Positions 50,899-59,514 of a DNA stretch of 64,000 nucleotides are shown piece after piece. The DNA is taken from contig NZ_CP110973.1 in NCBI RefSeq assembly GCF_026248825.1, positions 1,798,001-1,862,000 of the forward strand. Direction: 5' to 3'. A program made the translations under genes and the position numbers. This stretch comes from Larkinella insperata (lineage in GTDB: Bacteria > Bacteroidota > Bacteroidia > Cytophagales > Spirosomataceae). How positions within the stretch are numbered: position 1 is the stretch's first letter; each line of letters begins with the position of its first letter. A model generated the notes under the pieces. That model saw only the letters and a list, made by a program, of their open reading frames with translations. It was not told where the DNA came from and searched no databases.

Positions 50899-51354
50899 TC
50901 ATTCTCCCGAGGACGGATCGGTAACATTAAGCGAACGGTTGGTCCAGGCGGCCAGGCTTTCGTCCTCCTTCTGCCGCATCAGCCGGGCTTCTTGTTCGGT
51001 TTTATCGCCGTAGCCGCACAGATGCAGGACACCGTGCGCCAGCACCCGGCGAAGCTCCTGCTCTTCGGTTGCCTTTACCTGCTGGGCGTTGTCGCGAATC
51101 CGGTCGATGCTGACGAAAATGTCTCCTTCCAGCCGGTATTCTTCTTCGGAATTGTCAAACGTGATGATGTCGGTGTAATAATCGTGGTCCAGGTATTCGC
51201 GGTTGACCTGAAGCAGGTACTCATCGGAGCAGAAGATGTAATTCAGTTCGCCGACCGTGAAGCCTTCGTGTTTCGCCAAAGCCGTGAGCCACTGGCGGGT
51301 TGGTACTTTCTGAAGGAGGTTAAACTGAATGTCTTCCGTAAAAAAACGAATCAT
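50899..51354 (-). CDS. ybeY: Endoribonuclease YbeY, rRNA maturation factor
   Basis: Metal-dependent RNase that acts in 16S rRNA 3' maturation and ribosome quality control. 151 residues; TFDNSEEE, GDIFVSIDR and the metal motif VLAHGVLHLCGYGDKTEQEA. The third His of the classical HGxLHLxGYDH is replaced (GYGDK), with Asp as a possible alternative ligand. I believe this variant is usual in Bacteroidota, but cannot confirm here. It follows the acyltransferase with a 9-bp gap and precedes the RNA ligase/HD-Pnk pair on the same strand. Confidence 0.93.
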   Translation of the reverse strand: MIRFFTEDIQFNLLQKVPTRQWLTALAKHEGFTVGELNYIFCSDEYLLQVNREYLDHDYYTDIITFDNSEEEYRLEGDIFVSIDRIRDNAQQVKATEEQELRRVLAHGVLHLCGYGDKTEQEARLMRQKEDESLAAWTNRSLNVTDPSSGE

Positions 51355-51363
51355 ACTCTGCGT

Positions 51364-52518
51364 TTATATTTTCACAAAAATTTTATTGCGGTACAGCACG
51401 TAAAGCATCGTCCAGACGAGCAGCAGCGAACCCAGCGCCTGAAAAACGGTATGCCATTGCTCGGGAGCGTATTTATAAAAACCGGCGAACAGAAGCTCCG
51501 AAGTGTGGTCGAAAGCAATAAACCGGTACGCCAGGTAAACAACAATGGAGTTCATGCCGATCACCTTGAAAAAGAACGACCATCGCCGGTACCCGAGCAC
51601 ATCAATAATACCGTAGAAAAGCGCCAGAAAGAGCAACCCCATCCCCGCCGTCAGTAAAATAAACGAACTGGACCACAGGTGCTTGTTGATGGGAAAATGC
51701 TGGCCCCACACCAGCCCAAGCCCGATGCTGATCAGTCCCGAAACAATCAGGTAAGTCAGTTTAGTTCGGTCGGCCTGACGGGAACGCAGGAGTTCACCGG
51801 CCACAGTTCCCAGAACGGCCAAACAATGGGCCGGAAACTGCGTGAGCAGCGCGTTTTCGTCGTACGTTTTCTGCAACAGTCGCCCGGGCATAAACGTCTG
51901 GTCAAACCAGGCCACCAGATTGCCCTCAAACGAAAGGTCCCCGCTACCGTACCCCGGAACCGGGATGAGAAACAGGGCCGCGTAGTAGGCCACCAGAACA
52001 GCCGCCACCCACAACAGCCGCTGTTTCCAGGTAAAATTCAGAAACAAAAGCGTCGCCACGAAACTGGCCAGACCGATGCGTCCCAGAACCGTCCCGAAGC
52101 GAATGTTGGCCGGGTCGAAAATGTCCAGCGGAATGTTTTTATCCAGGATTCCCAACAGAAAAAGAATCATCCACCGGCGGAACGCCTTGCGGTATAGAAC
52201 CGGTTTCGACAGACCGTTTTCCAACCCGGATTGTAAGGAAAACGCTAAGGAAACACCCGCGATGAACAGGAAAAGCGGGAAAATGAAGTCATAAAACGTA
52301 AACCCGTGCCAGGCCGGATGGGTCAGTTGCCCGGCAATCCAGTCGACCCAGGGCAGGCCCGTTTTGCCTTCCATGCGCTCCAGGAACGTACCGCCCCCCG
52401 CAATCAGCAACATGTCGAAACCGCGTAGCGCGTCGATGGACAACAGCCTTTTCGGCTTAGCTGCTTCCTCGGGTTGTACCGAAAGGGCCGCAGCACCGGT
52501 TTTGGTATCGGAATACAT
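51364..52518 (-). CDS. Membrane acyltransferase, heparan-alpha-glucosaminide N-acetyltransferase-like (DUF5009/NagX type)
   Basis: 384 residues with about 10 membrane helices. The opening RLLSIDALRGFDMLLIAGGG and TFYDFIFPLFLFIAGVSLAFSL are the hallmark of the family, with His in HPAWHGFTFYDFIFP as candidate catalytic residue. Related proteins acetylate amino-sugars across a membrane (human HGSNAT) or act in GlcNAc uptake. The ATG at 52518 (MYSDTKTGAA) is preferred to the in-frame start 27 bp upstream. First gene of a block that continues into ybeY. Confidence 0.86.
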   Translation of the reverse strand: MYSDTKTGAAALSVQPEEAAKPKRLLSIDALRGFDMLLIAGGGTFLERMEGKTGLPWVDWIAGQLTHPAWHGFTFYDFIFPLFLFIAGVSLAFSLQSGLENGLSKPVLYRKAFRRWMILFLLGILDKNIPLDIFDPANIRFGTVLGRIGLASFVATLLFLNFTWKQRLLWVAAVLVAYYAALFLIPVPGYGSGDLSFEGNLVAWFDQTFMPGRLLQKTYDENALLTQFPAHCLAVLGTVAGELLRSRQADRTKLTYLIVSGLISIGLGLVWGQHFPINKHLWSSSFILLTAGMGLLFLALFYGIIDVLGYRRWSFFFKVIGMNSIVVYLAYRFIAFDHTSELLFAGFYKYAPEQWHTVFQALGSLLLVWTMLYVLYRNKIFVKI

Positions 52519-52615
52519 AACGAACAGGGGAATCGTTTGAACCAAAAGGTGGTACGCAGGCCAGTATACTCACGCTGTCAGAACGAGCGGTCTGCCAGTT
52601 CTGACAACGTGTATC

Positions 52616-54892
52616 TTAAACGACAATCTTCAGTTTCGCAAAGCTCAGCAGCAGCGTCTTTTCCCCCGCCGTTTCAAACTTGATCACGGCTTTCCGGTCG
52701 TTGCCGTCCTGATCAACTTTCTGCACCAGACCAAAGCCAAACTTCATGTGTTCGACGCGCATCCCTTCGGCCAGTTTGGACGTATCGCTGGGGGTAAAAT
52801 CGCTCGACGGAACATGGGCCACCGTTGGCTGGGGTGTCTGCTGGCGGGCGGTTTTCTGGGCCAGACTTCGCACAAAACTCATCGATCCGCCAGAGGGCAC
52901 TTCCCGATTAGCTTCCCGACGGTCTTCCCGCTCGGTCTGACGAACCTTGGCCATCTTCAGAAAATCCGGGTTAACTTCCATCAGAAAGCGGCTCGGTTCA
53001 CAGACTTTCAGACGGCCGTAGTGATACCGCGATTCGGCGTAGGAAACCGTTAGTTTTTTCTCAGCGCGGGTGATGGCAACGTAAAACAACCGCCGTTCTT
53101 CTTCCAGGTCGGCCCGGCTTTCGAGCATCATCTGCGACGGGAACAAATCTTCCTCCAGCCCTACGATGTAGACGTTCCGAAACTCCAGCCCTTTGGCTCC
53201 GTGAATGGTCATCAGCGTTACCTTGTCGGTGTCGCCATCGTCGTCTTTTTCGTCGGCGGTTGTCAGCAGCGATACCACCTGTAAAAAGGCGCTCAGGCTC
53301 TTGTCGTCGTTGTCCGGATTGTCGACAAATTCCTTGATGGAGTTCAGCAGGGCCTGTACGTTTTCGTAGCGGGACAAACCCTCAACGGTTTTGTCGTCGT
53401 ACAGTTCTTTCAGAATTCCGGATGCCTTGGCCACGTGCGCGGCTACGTCGTAGGCGTCTTTTTTGTCGAGCAGCAGTTGAAAGCTCTTGATCAGATCGGC
53501 GAACCCTTCGATGGCAATACCGGCCCGACCAGCTACGTATTTACTCACGTTGCTGACCACTTCCCAGATTGGCACCTGGTTTTCGGCGGCCACGACCGAT
53601 ATTTTGGCCACGGTGGTATCGCCAATGCCGCGTTTGGGCAGGTTAATGATCCGCTTGAACGCTTCTTCGTCGTTCTGGTTGACCGTAAAACGCAGGTACG
53701 CCAGCAGGTCCTTGATTTCCTTGCGCTGGTAGAACGACAAGCCGCCGATGATGCGGTATTTGATGTTCAGCTTCCGAAGCGCTTCCTCAAAGGCCCGCGA
53801 CTGGGCGTTGGTGCGGTACAGAATGGCAAAATCGGAGTTTCGCAGCCCTTCCTGCATCTTGGCTTCGAAGAGCGAAGTGGCAATTAGCCGGCCTTCCTCG
53901 TTGTCGGAAGCGGCTTTGACAACCTCGATCAGCGTACCCTCTTCGTTGTCGGTAAAGACGTTTTTGCGCAGCTGCTCCCGGTTCCGGGCAATGATGGAAT
54001 TGGCCGCGTTGACGATGGTTTTGGTCGAGCGGTAATTCTGTTCCAGCTTGATCGTGCGGACATCCGGAAAGTCTTTCTCGAAATTCAGAATGTTTTCGAT
54101 GTTGGCCCCGCGGAAGGCGTAAATACTCTGGGCGTCGTCGCCCACCACGCAGATGTTTTGATTGACGGCGGACAACTTCCGGGTAATCAGGTACTGCGAC
54201 ACGTTGGTATCCTGAAACTCATCGACCAGGACGTGTTTGAATTTGTGCTGGTATTTGTTCAGGATGTCCAGGTGATCGCGGAACAGGACGTTCGTGTTGT
54301 AGAGCAGATCGTCAAAATCCATGGCGTTGGCCTGGAAACACCGCGTCGAATAGGCTTTGTAAATCCGGCCAATTTCGGGCATCCGGGCGGCTGCATCGTC
54401 GGCCTGAATCAGCGGATTGGCCAGGTAATCAGCCGGACCCACCAGTCGGTTTTTGGCCCCCGAAATGCGCGCAAAAACCATGTTTGGGCGGTATACCTTG
54501 TCATCCAGCCCAAATTCCTTGATAATGCTTCGCAGCAGCGATTTGGAATCGTCGGTATCGTAAATGGAAAAGTTACTCGTGTAGCCCAGCGCCTTCGCTT
54601 CAACCCGCAGAATCTTGGCAAAAACCGCGTGAAACGTGCCCATCCAGATGTTGCGGGCTTCCGTGCCGACCACGCTCTCGATCCGGTGGCGCATTTCACC
54701 GGCCGCTTTGTTGGTAAACGTCAGGGCTAAAATCCGAAATGGATCAATCCCTTTTTCAATCAGGTGGGCAATCCGGAAGGTTAATACCCGGGTTTTGCCT
54801 GATCCGGCACCGGCTATAATCATCAGCGGACCGTTTTCGTGCAACACGGCCTGCCGTTGTGGCTCATTCAAGGTTGAAATATAATCCGTCAT
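52616..54892 (-). CDS. uvrD: UvrD/PcrA-like ATP-dependent DNA helicase
   Basis: SF1A helicase, 758 residues. Motifs: Q-motif LNEPQRQAVLHENGPLMI, Walker A AGAGSGKT (27-34), TFTNKAAGEM, DEFQDTN, GDDAQSIYAFRGA, QNYRST, motif IV-VI IHGAKGLEFRNVYIVGLE and VAITRAEKKL, then a C-terminal tail with a Tudor-like end (VEHMKFGFGLVQKVDQDGNDRKAVIKF). This is the PcrA/UvrD layout for nucleotide-excision and mismatch repair. The ATG at 54892 is chosen over an adjacent TTG. A -7 element TAGTTTTG lies at 54938-54945 on the minus strand. Confidence 0.95.
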   Translation of the reverse strand: MTDYISTLNEPQRQAVLHENGPLMIIAGAGSGKTRVLTFRIAHLIEKGIDPFRILALTFTNKAAGEMRHRIESVVGTEARNIWMGTFHAVFAKILRVEAKALGYTSNFSIYDTDDSKSLLRSIIKEFGLDDKVYRPNMVFARISGAKNRLVGPADYLANPLIQADDAAARMPEIGRIYKAYSTRCFQANAMDFDDLLYNTNVLFRDHLDILNKYQHKFKHVLVDEFQDTNVSQYLITRKLSAVNQNICVVGDDAQSIYAFRGANIENILNFEKDFPDVRTIKLEQNYRSTKTIVNAANSIIARNREQLRKNVFTDNEEGTLIEVVKAASDNEEGRLIATSLFEAKMQEGLRNSDFAILYRTNAQSRAFEEALRKLNIKYRIIGGLSFYQRKEIKDLLAYLRFTVNQNDEEAFKRIINLPKRGIGDTTVAKISVVAAENQVPIWEVVSNVSKYVAGRAGIAIEGFADLIKSFQLLLDKKDAYDVAAHVAKASGILKELYDDKTVEGLSRYENVQALLNSIKEFVDNPDNDDKSLSAFLQVVSLLTTADEKDDDGDTDKVTLMTIHGAKGLEFRNVYIVGLEEDLFPSQMMLESRADLEEERRLFYVAITRAEKKLTVSYAESRYHYGRLKVCEPSRFLMEVNPDFLKMAKVRQTEREDRREANREVPSGGSMSFVRSLAQKTARQQTPQPTVAHVPSSDFTPSDTSKLAEGMRVEHMKFGFGLVQKVDQDGNDRKAVIKFETAGEKTLLLSFAKLKIVV

Positions 54893-54937
54893 CAACAGCT
54901 CTCCCTCTTCAGTGGTTAGTCATCTTAAAATAACATT

Positions 54938-54945
54938 CAAAACTA
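54938..54945 (-). promoter_or_regulatory. -7 element upstream of uvrD
   Basis: TAGTTTTG on the minus strand, an exact TAnnTTTG, about 46 bp before the ATG. No clear -33 TTG. Confidence 0.45.
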
Positions 54946-55037
54946 CTAAAAAAGTTGCGGATGAACGGAAATGCAGGCAGAATCTGGGCGGTATTTGAAA
55001 GGACGCGATGAAGTTGAAAAACAGCCGGGTGGAGCCC

Positions 55038-55613
55038 CTATTTCCAGATGCGGACCAACCCGCTTTCCCGACCCAGCAGCGGATCGGTTTGGGGAAGTGG
55101 AACGGCGGCAATGTTTTGATCGGCTTTGGGCCGGTCGCCGGGCTGTCCGCGCAGGACGTCATAATCGCGCCCGTCGGGATACGCCCCCACGACGCCGAAA
55201 TCCGCCGAAGCGTCAAGCCGTTTGTGACCGACCCCCGCCGGAATGACCACAACGTCGCCGGTTTTCACCCGGATTTTCTCACCCTGCTCCCCGCCCAGGT
55301 GCAGCAGGGCCGAGCCGCTGTAAACGCCCAGCACCTCGTGCGAAATGCTGTGGTAATGGTGATACGGAAATACGCCGTTGCGCCAGGAATTGGTCCAGTT
55401 GTTGGCCGCAAACCGTTTTTCGAGCCAGGAAGCCCCCGCCGAACCGGTTTCCGAAAAGGCGTTGTGGTAAATCAATAGTGGATAACGGCTGTTTGGAATC
55501 GTGCCGTCGTCTTTAAAAAGATGGGCTTCCGGCTCCGGGGTCGATTGCGCCATAACGGTTCGGGTTAACAACAGTACAGAACCGCCGATTGACAAAAATT
55601 CGCTTCGGTTCAT
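55038..55613 (-). CDS. Exported cupin-domain protein
   Basis: 191 residues with an N-terminal hydrophobic segment ending TVMAQS (about 22), so likely exported. Cupin motifs: HHYHSISHEVLGVYSGSALLHLGGEQGE (first motif, several His) and the second VIPAGVGHKRLDA. A bicupin-less single-domain member. The N-terminal MNRSEFLSIGGSVLLLTRTVMAQ includes no Tat RR. Function unknown. It lies between uvrD and the peroxiredoxin-like gene, all on the same strand, but the gaps are over 90 bp. Confidence 0.83.
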   Translation of the reverse strand: MNRSEFLSIGGSVLLLTRTVMAQSTPEPEAHLFKDDGTIPNSRYPLLIYHNAFSETGSAGASWLEKRFAANNWTNSWRNGVFPYHHYHSISHEVLGVYSGSALLHLGGEQGEKIRVKTGDVVVIPAGVGHKRLDASADFGVVGAYPDGRDYDVLRGQPGDRPKADQNIAAVPLPQTDPLLGRESGLVRIWK

Positions 55614-55704
55614 CGTGTTTTTTCTGAAAGATGTTCTCCTTCAAGAACCACAATCCCCGAAACTTGTTTTCCGCGCCATTGTTGCTAAGCCGTGCGCAGG
55701 CTCA

Positions 55705-56352
55705 TCAGGCCGCGGTCCGGTCGTACAACGGCAACGTTTTAACGGCCGATTGCCCGTCGATTTGCCGCAGAACGGCTTCCGCCGGGAATTGTCCGTCAAA
55801 ATCCTTGTCAACGTAGCTAAACTGAATGTGACGGTCCGGAGCAACGACGAATAACGCCGGGTAGGGTACATCTTCGGTAATTCCGGCAATCCAGTTCCAG
55901 ACCGGATCATCCGTCGAGTGAACCCCAAATTTGCCGGCAATCTGGTTTTCCGCATCCTGCACGATCGTAAACGGCAAGTCGTGCTGTTCTACCAGAATTT
56001 GCAACGATTCCGGCGAGTCGGGAGAAACCACCAGCAGGTTTGCGCCCGCATCCTGTACATGGGCCTGAAGTTCAATTAATTTTTGCAGATACTTTTTGCC
56101 GTATCCGTTCCAGCCAGCGCTGTAAAAAGCAACTACCAGCGGACCCGTTTGGAGCCAGTCGTGCAGGTGAACGGTTTTGGAATAATCAGCCTGCCAGGTA
56201 ACGTACTGCCCAATCGTCCGCTGGCGATGAACGCCGAATAACGGTGCTTTCTGGCCGGATTGCAGCGGTTTCACCGGGACCAGCTTCCGGAATACCTGAG
56301 GAATCGAATACAGATCGGTGTCTTCGTGAACGGTGTCGAAAAAGGCAATCAT
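55705..56352 (-). CDS. Peroxiredoxin/thioredoxin-fold protein lacking all cysteines
   Basis: 215 residues with the AhpC/TSA fold: PLVVAFYSAGWNGYGKKYLQKL in the place where family members have FYRGxWCPYC, followed by LLVVSPDSPESLQIL and IVQDAENQIAGKFGV. The peroxidatic and resolving positions are Asn and Gly, and no Cys occurs anywhere in the protein, so a thiol peroxidase reaction is impossible. It may be a pseudoenzyme or binding protein. No signal peptide. Transcribed toward the cupin gene, with a long upstream region carrying a consensus promoter. Confidence 0.85.
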   Translation of the reverse strand: MIAFFDTVHEDTDLYSIPQVFRKLVPVKPLQSGQKAPLFGVHRQRTIGQYVTWQADYSKTVHLHDWLQTGPLVVAFYSAGWNGYGKKYLQKLIELQAHVQDAGANLLVVSPDSPESLQILVEQHDLPFTIVQDAENQIAGKFGVHSTDDPVWNWIAGITEDVPYPALFVVAPDRHIQFSYVDKDFDGQFPAEAVLRQIDGQSAVKTLPLYDRTAA

Positions 56353-56688
56353 TAGCTTAGTAAGTTTATAGACTATCTATGTTTTTAGAACAAACCTTTG
56401 AACTGGCGTTTGGTTTTGAAAGCTGACCAAAAATTGCGCCAGATTATCAGAAAAAAATGGGGTAAGGGAATTATCGGGAGCGACGGGCGGTGTGCATCAA
56501 CAACCCATCCTTGTTGCAGACTGACAACAACCGTCCTTTGCAGAAACGTGGTGCAAGGCAGAAACCGATCGAGACCGGCGAACAGCGTTATGTTGTGCAG
56601 AAACTGACATTAACTATACTTTGTCAATAGATTATATGCAAATATAGAAAATGGAGTTTATTCGCTCCAAATTTTTGCCCCCTTAAAT
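56353..56688. promoter_or_regulatory. Long leader and promoter of the peroxiredoxin-like gene, with repeated motif
   Basis: On the minus strand: TTTG (56671-56668), a 21-bp spacer, then TATATTTG (56646-56639), an exact -7. This predicts a leader of about 280 nt. It contains GCAGAAAC (plus strand) at 56540-56547, 56558-56565 and 56597-56604, and a related GCAGACTG at 56516. A 70-residue frame at 56398-56607 on the plus strand is not supported as a gene. Confidence 0.55.
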
Positions 56689-57990
56689 TTAGGAAACGGT
56701 TGGTGTTGCTTCCACAGAGCGGTTTTCAGGGATTCTTTTTTCGTCCGCTAAATCGGGCCTGGTTGTGTTGACGACGGCCGATTCGCCAGCATCGGTATCC
56801 ACCGGACGAATACGTCGGGCGATGAAAACACTCACGAAAATAGCCGCCATCGCCAGATAGCCCACCCATGAATAATGGATCAGCGCTCCGCTTTCGGTTT
56901 TGGTCACGAGCAAACCGGCCCCGTAGGTAGCCAGGGCCTGCGCCAGAAGCTGAACCGACGAATTCATGCTCATAAAACCACCCCGGCGCTTCGGCTCCAC
57001 CACCGCCGTCACCATCGCTTGCGTTGGAATGAAACGGGCGTTGGAGAAGATGAAGAACACAGCATTCACCGCCAGAATGTAGGTCAGACCGGACGGTTGC
57101 ATGGACGTCAGCAAAAACATCGGGATCATAGACAGCAACGCAAAAACGACAAAAACCGGGTACTTGCCCCGCTTATCGGCCAGACGCCCAACGAGCGGCC
57201 CCGTGAAAATGGTGACCAACCCGCCAACCAGGTAGATCAGGTACAATTGATCTTCGCCCAGCCCGACATTAGCCACCAGGTAAGGCGACAGCAACGGAAT
57301 GATGCTGAAATGACCCAGCATGATGGTGGTCGTCAGCCAGAGCGCCCGGAGCTGGTTGGGGTTACGCAGGATAGACGTGATTACATCCAGTGGAGCAGAC
57401 TGGTTTTCGCTGGTTTGCAGGTGCCCATTCAGCCGCGGCACGTAACGGATGATCAGGGCCGTTACCAGAACGCCCAGACCGCCAATGGCCAGAAACGGCG
57501 CGTGCCAGCTAATTTTGGTTGCCAGATACAAGCCGAACGGCACACCCACCACCGAAGCCACCGAAAAAGACGTAGTAATGATCGACATGGCCGTAGCCCG
57601 CCGTTCGTATGGAACCACGTCGGCAACAATGGAGAAAACCTGCGCTCCCAGAACGCCCCCGAACAAACCGGCGGTGGTGCGGGCAACAATCAGCAGCGGA
57701 AAGGTCGGGGCCAAGCCACAGGCGATGGTTCCGACGACAAAACCAATGTAAGCCGTCAGCACGACTTTTTTCCGGTCGAAACGGTCGACGTAGAAAGCCG
57801 CCAGAAAACCGGAAATTCCGGCGCTCAGGCTGTAGGCCGACACAATAAAGCTGAACTCATGCGGATTGAGGCTGAAATACCGCATCAGTTGCGGCCCCAT
57901 CGGCATCATGATGATAAAATCGACAATGTGCGTGAAGTTGATGCACGCGAGAATGAGAAGCAGGACTTTCTCCTGGCGGGTCATGTTCAT
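56689..57990 (-). CDS. Major facilitator superfamily transporter
   Basis: 433 residues with 12 predicted helices; MFS motif A-like DRFDRKKVVLTAYIGFVVGT between helices 2 and 3 and the loop GRLADKRGKYPVFV in the second half. Similar to drug/sugar efflux permeases of the AraJ/YdhP type. Substrate unknown. The ATG at 57990 (MNMTRQEKVLL) is chosen; a start at 58059 adds a non-conserved N-terminus running over the AGACAAAAGA element. The cytoplasmic tail (about 400-433) is hydrophilic. Confidence 0.9.
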   Translation of the reverse strand: MNMTRQEKVLLLILACINFTHIVDFIIMMPMGPQLMRYFSLNPHEFSFIVSAYSLSAGISGFLAAFYVDRFDRKKVVLTAYIGFVVGTIACGLAPTFPLLIVARTTAGLFGGVLGAQVFSIVADVVPYERRATAMSIITTSFSVASVVGVPFGLYLATKISWHAPFLAIGGLGVLVTALIIRYVPRLNGHLQTSENQSAPLDVITSILRNPNQLRALWLTTTIMLGHFSIIPLLSPYLVANVGLGEDQLYLIYLVGGLVTIFTGPLVGRLADKRGKYPVFVVFALLSMIPMFLLTSMQPSGLTYILAVNAVFFIFSNARFIPTQAMVTAVVEPKRRGGFMSMNSSVQLLAQALATYGAGLLVTKTESGALIHYSWVGYLAMAAIFVSVFIARRIRPVDTDAGESAVVNTTRPDLADEKRIPENRSVEATPTVS

Positions 57991-58006
57991 TATGGTGTGG
58001 AAGTTC

Positions 58007-58071
58007 AGACAAAAGAGGCTAGATGCGAGCCGAAAGAGTTGCCTTTTCTCTCGTGTCAAAATCTTTTGTCT
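58007..58071. repeat. AGACAAAAGA inverted repeat
   Basis: AGACAAAAGA at 58007-58016 has an exact inverted copy TCTTTTGTCT at 58062-58071, loop 45 nt. It lies between the TlpA-like gene and the MFS gene, both minus-strand. Same core as 4317 and 8879. Confidence 0.6.
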
Positions 58072-58087
58072 ATTCGCAATTTGTTGT

Positions 58088-59317
58088 TTACTCTGCGGTT
58101 AGTTTATCAATCAGCCGGTTGAAATCGGCCACAAACTCATCGTAGTATTTTCCCGTTCCGGGACCGCTGAAACCGGTATGAATCTGGCGGACCGTTCCTT
58201 TTTTGTCCAGCACGATGGTGGTCGGAAAGCCTACCACCTGGTTCAGCATCGGCAGGGTTTTCGACGCTTCCGATTTAACGTTGGTACCCGCCAGAACAAC
58301 GGGGTAGTCAATCTTGAAGCGGTCAATCATGCGCTTTATCTTCGGGGCCGACTCGGTCAGTTCAGCCGATTTTTCGTAGGCCAGTCCCACAATCTCGACG
58401 CCCCGGTTTTTGTTCTTTTTGTACCACGGACTCAGAAACTTGGTTTCGTCCATGCAGTTCGGACACCACGAACCCAGAATCTGAACCACAACCACTTTAT
58501 TCCGAAACCGCGCATCCTTGAGCGAAACCGGTTTTCCGTTTACATCCGGAAACGTAAAATCAATGGTTTTGTAGCCCGGCTTTAAGTATGTCAGGCTGGT
58601 AGGATCCGGTAATTTAGCGTTCGGGTCAAACCGGGCCGTCCAGCTTTCGTAGCCGCTCTCGCCCGACCAGAAGCCGCCCACCAGCGTATTATCCGGTTTG
58701 CGCTTGGCCTTGAACAGGTACAAGTGCGTTCCGTCGAAGGTAGACAGCATCAGGCTGTCGCCTACCACGTTGCCTTCCAGATACCGGTAGTCGCCCGTTG
58801 TGGTCAGGAATGTTCCGGTCAGCCGGGCGCCTTTCTGCTCGAAAACACCGACTGCAACCGTCGAATCCGTTTCCGAGCGGAAGGTTGTGGCCCACTTGCC
58901 GGTCAGGTTGATGGCAGGGGTTTGGGAGGTAGGCGTAAAACGGTATCGAACGCCGTGCTGCGCCTGAAACGGCAGCGAGGTATAGTTTTGCCCGGTCCGG
59001 CGTCGGCGCCAGAATCCCCGCAGCGTATTGCCCTCGACTTTTGCCCGGATTTCTGCCTCAAAGATATCGATTGCCAGCCGAACCGAATCGCCGGTAAGTG
59101 TCACTTTATCAAACGGTAACCGCTCGGCGCCATTGAGCGCAAAGGCGGAATACGCAGACCCGTTGGCGCTGATCTCCAGGCCGAACGGCAGCTCCCCGCC
59201 TTTGCTTTGCAAAACCGCCCGCCAAACGCCGGTTTTCAGCTTGGGGACCGATTGAGCACCGCCGGAGAACGAAATTCCGAACAGGGTTACTAACAGTACT
59301 GCAACAATTTTTTTCAT
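58088..59317 (-). CDS. TlpA-family periplasmic thioredoxin-like protein with large N-terminal domain
   Basis: 409 residues: signal peptide (about 1-21), an N-terminal beta-rich domain of about 240 residues of unknown type, then a thioredoxin/TlpA domain with LGSWCPNCMDE (Cys285-Cys288) and the cis-Pro region VVGFPTTIVLDKKG. Would reduce or exchange disulfides in the periplasm, e.g. in cytochrome maturation or repair. Both active cysteines are intact. Monocistronic; the next gene on the same strand is the MFS transporter, after a palindromic repeat. Confidence 0.9.
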   Translation of the reverse strand: MKKIVAVLLVTLFGISFSGGAQSVPKLKTGVWRAVLQSKGGELPFGLEISANGSAYSAFALNGAERLPFDKVTLTGDSVRLAIDIFEAEIRAKVEGNTLRGFWRRRRTGQNYTSLPFQAQHGVRYRFTPTSQTPAINLTGKWATTFRSETDSTVAVGVFEQKGARLTGTFLTTTGDYRYLEGNVVGDSLMLSTFDGTHLYLFKAKRKPDNTLVGGFWSGESGYESWTARFDPNAKLPDPTSLTYLKPGYKTIDFTFPDVNGKPVSLKDARFRNKVVVVQILGSWCPNCMDETKFLSPWYKKNKNRGVEIVGLAYEKSAELTESAPKIKRMIDRFKIDYPVVLAGTNVKSEASKTLPMLNQVVGFPTTIVLDKKGTVRQIHTGFSGPGTGKYYDEFVADFNRLIDKLTAE

Positions 59318-59373
59318 ACAATAAAAAATAGCAGATCCAGTTCTCTTCCCGGTAGAAATAGGGGCGGTTTTGT

Positions 59374-59381
59374 TAAGTTTG
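59374..59381 (+). promoter_or_regulatory. Possible -7 element for the rsmH cluster
   Basis: TAAGTTTG matches TAnnTTTG, about 135 nt before rsmH; no -33 TTG at the right spacing. Supports start of the division cluster at rsmH; mraZ is not present upstream in this window. Confidence 0.35.
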
Positions 59382-59514
59382 TAACGGACGAAGATTTTGT
59401 TTTAGTTCCGAAAAGGATTTTGAAACCGATGACAAATCGGAAATCTACCAGAAAAGCCCGAAAAAATTCTGTGACTGCTGCGGGAGTGCTGATTAACAAT
59501 GTGTTTATAGTTTC

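Noticed and set aside
56398..56607. 69-residue open frame on the plus strand
   Set aside because: No signal, domain or compositional support; overlaps the repeated GCAGAAAC motifs in the leader of the peroxiredoxin-like gene.
56875..58122. 415-residue open frame on the plus strand
   Set aside because: Antisense to the MFS transporter; composition rich in Gln, Arg and His with no domain.
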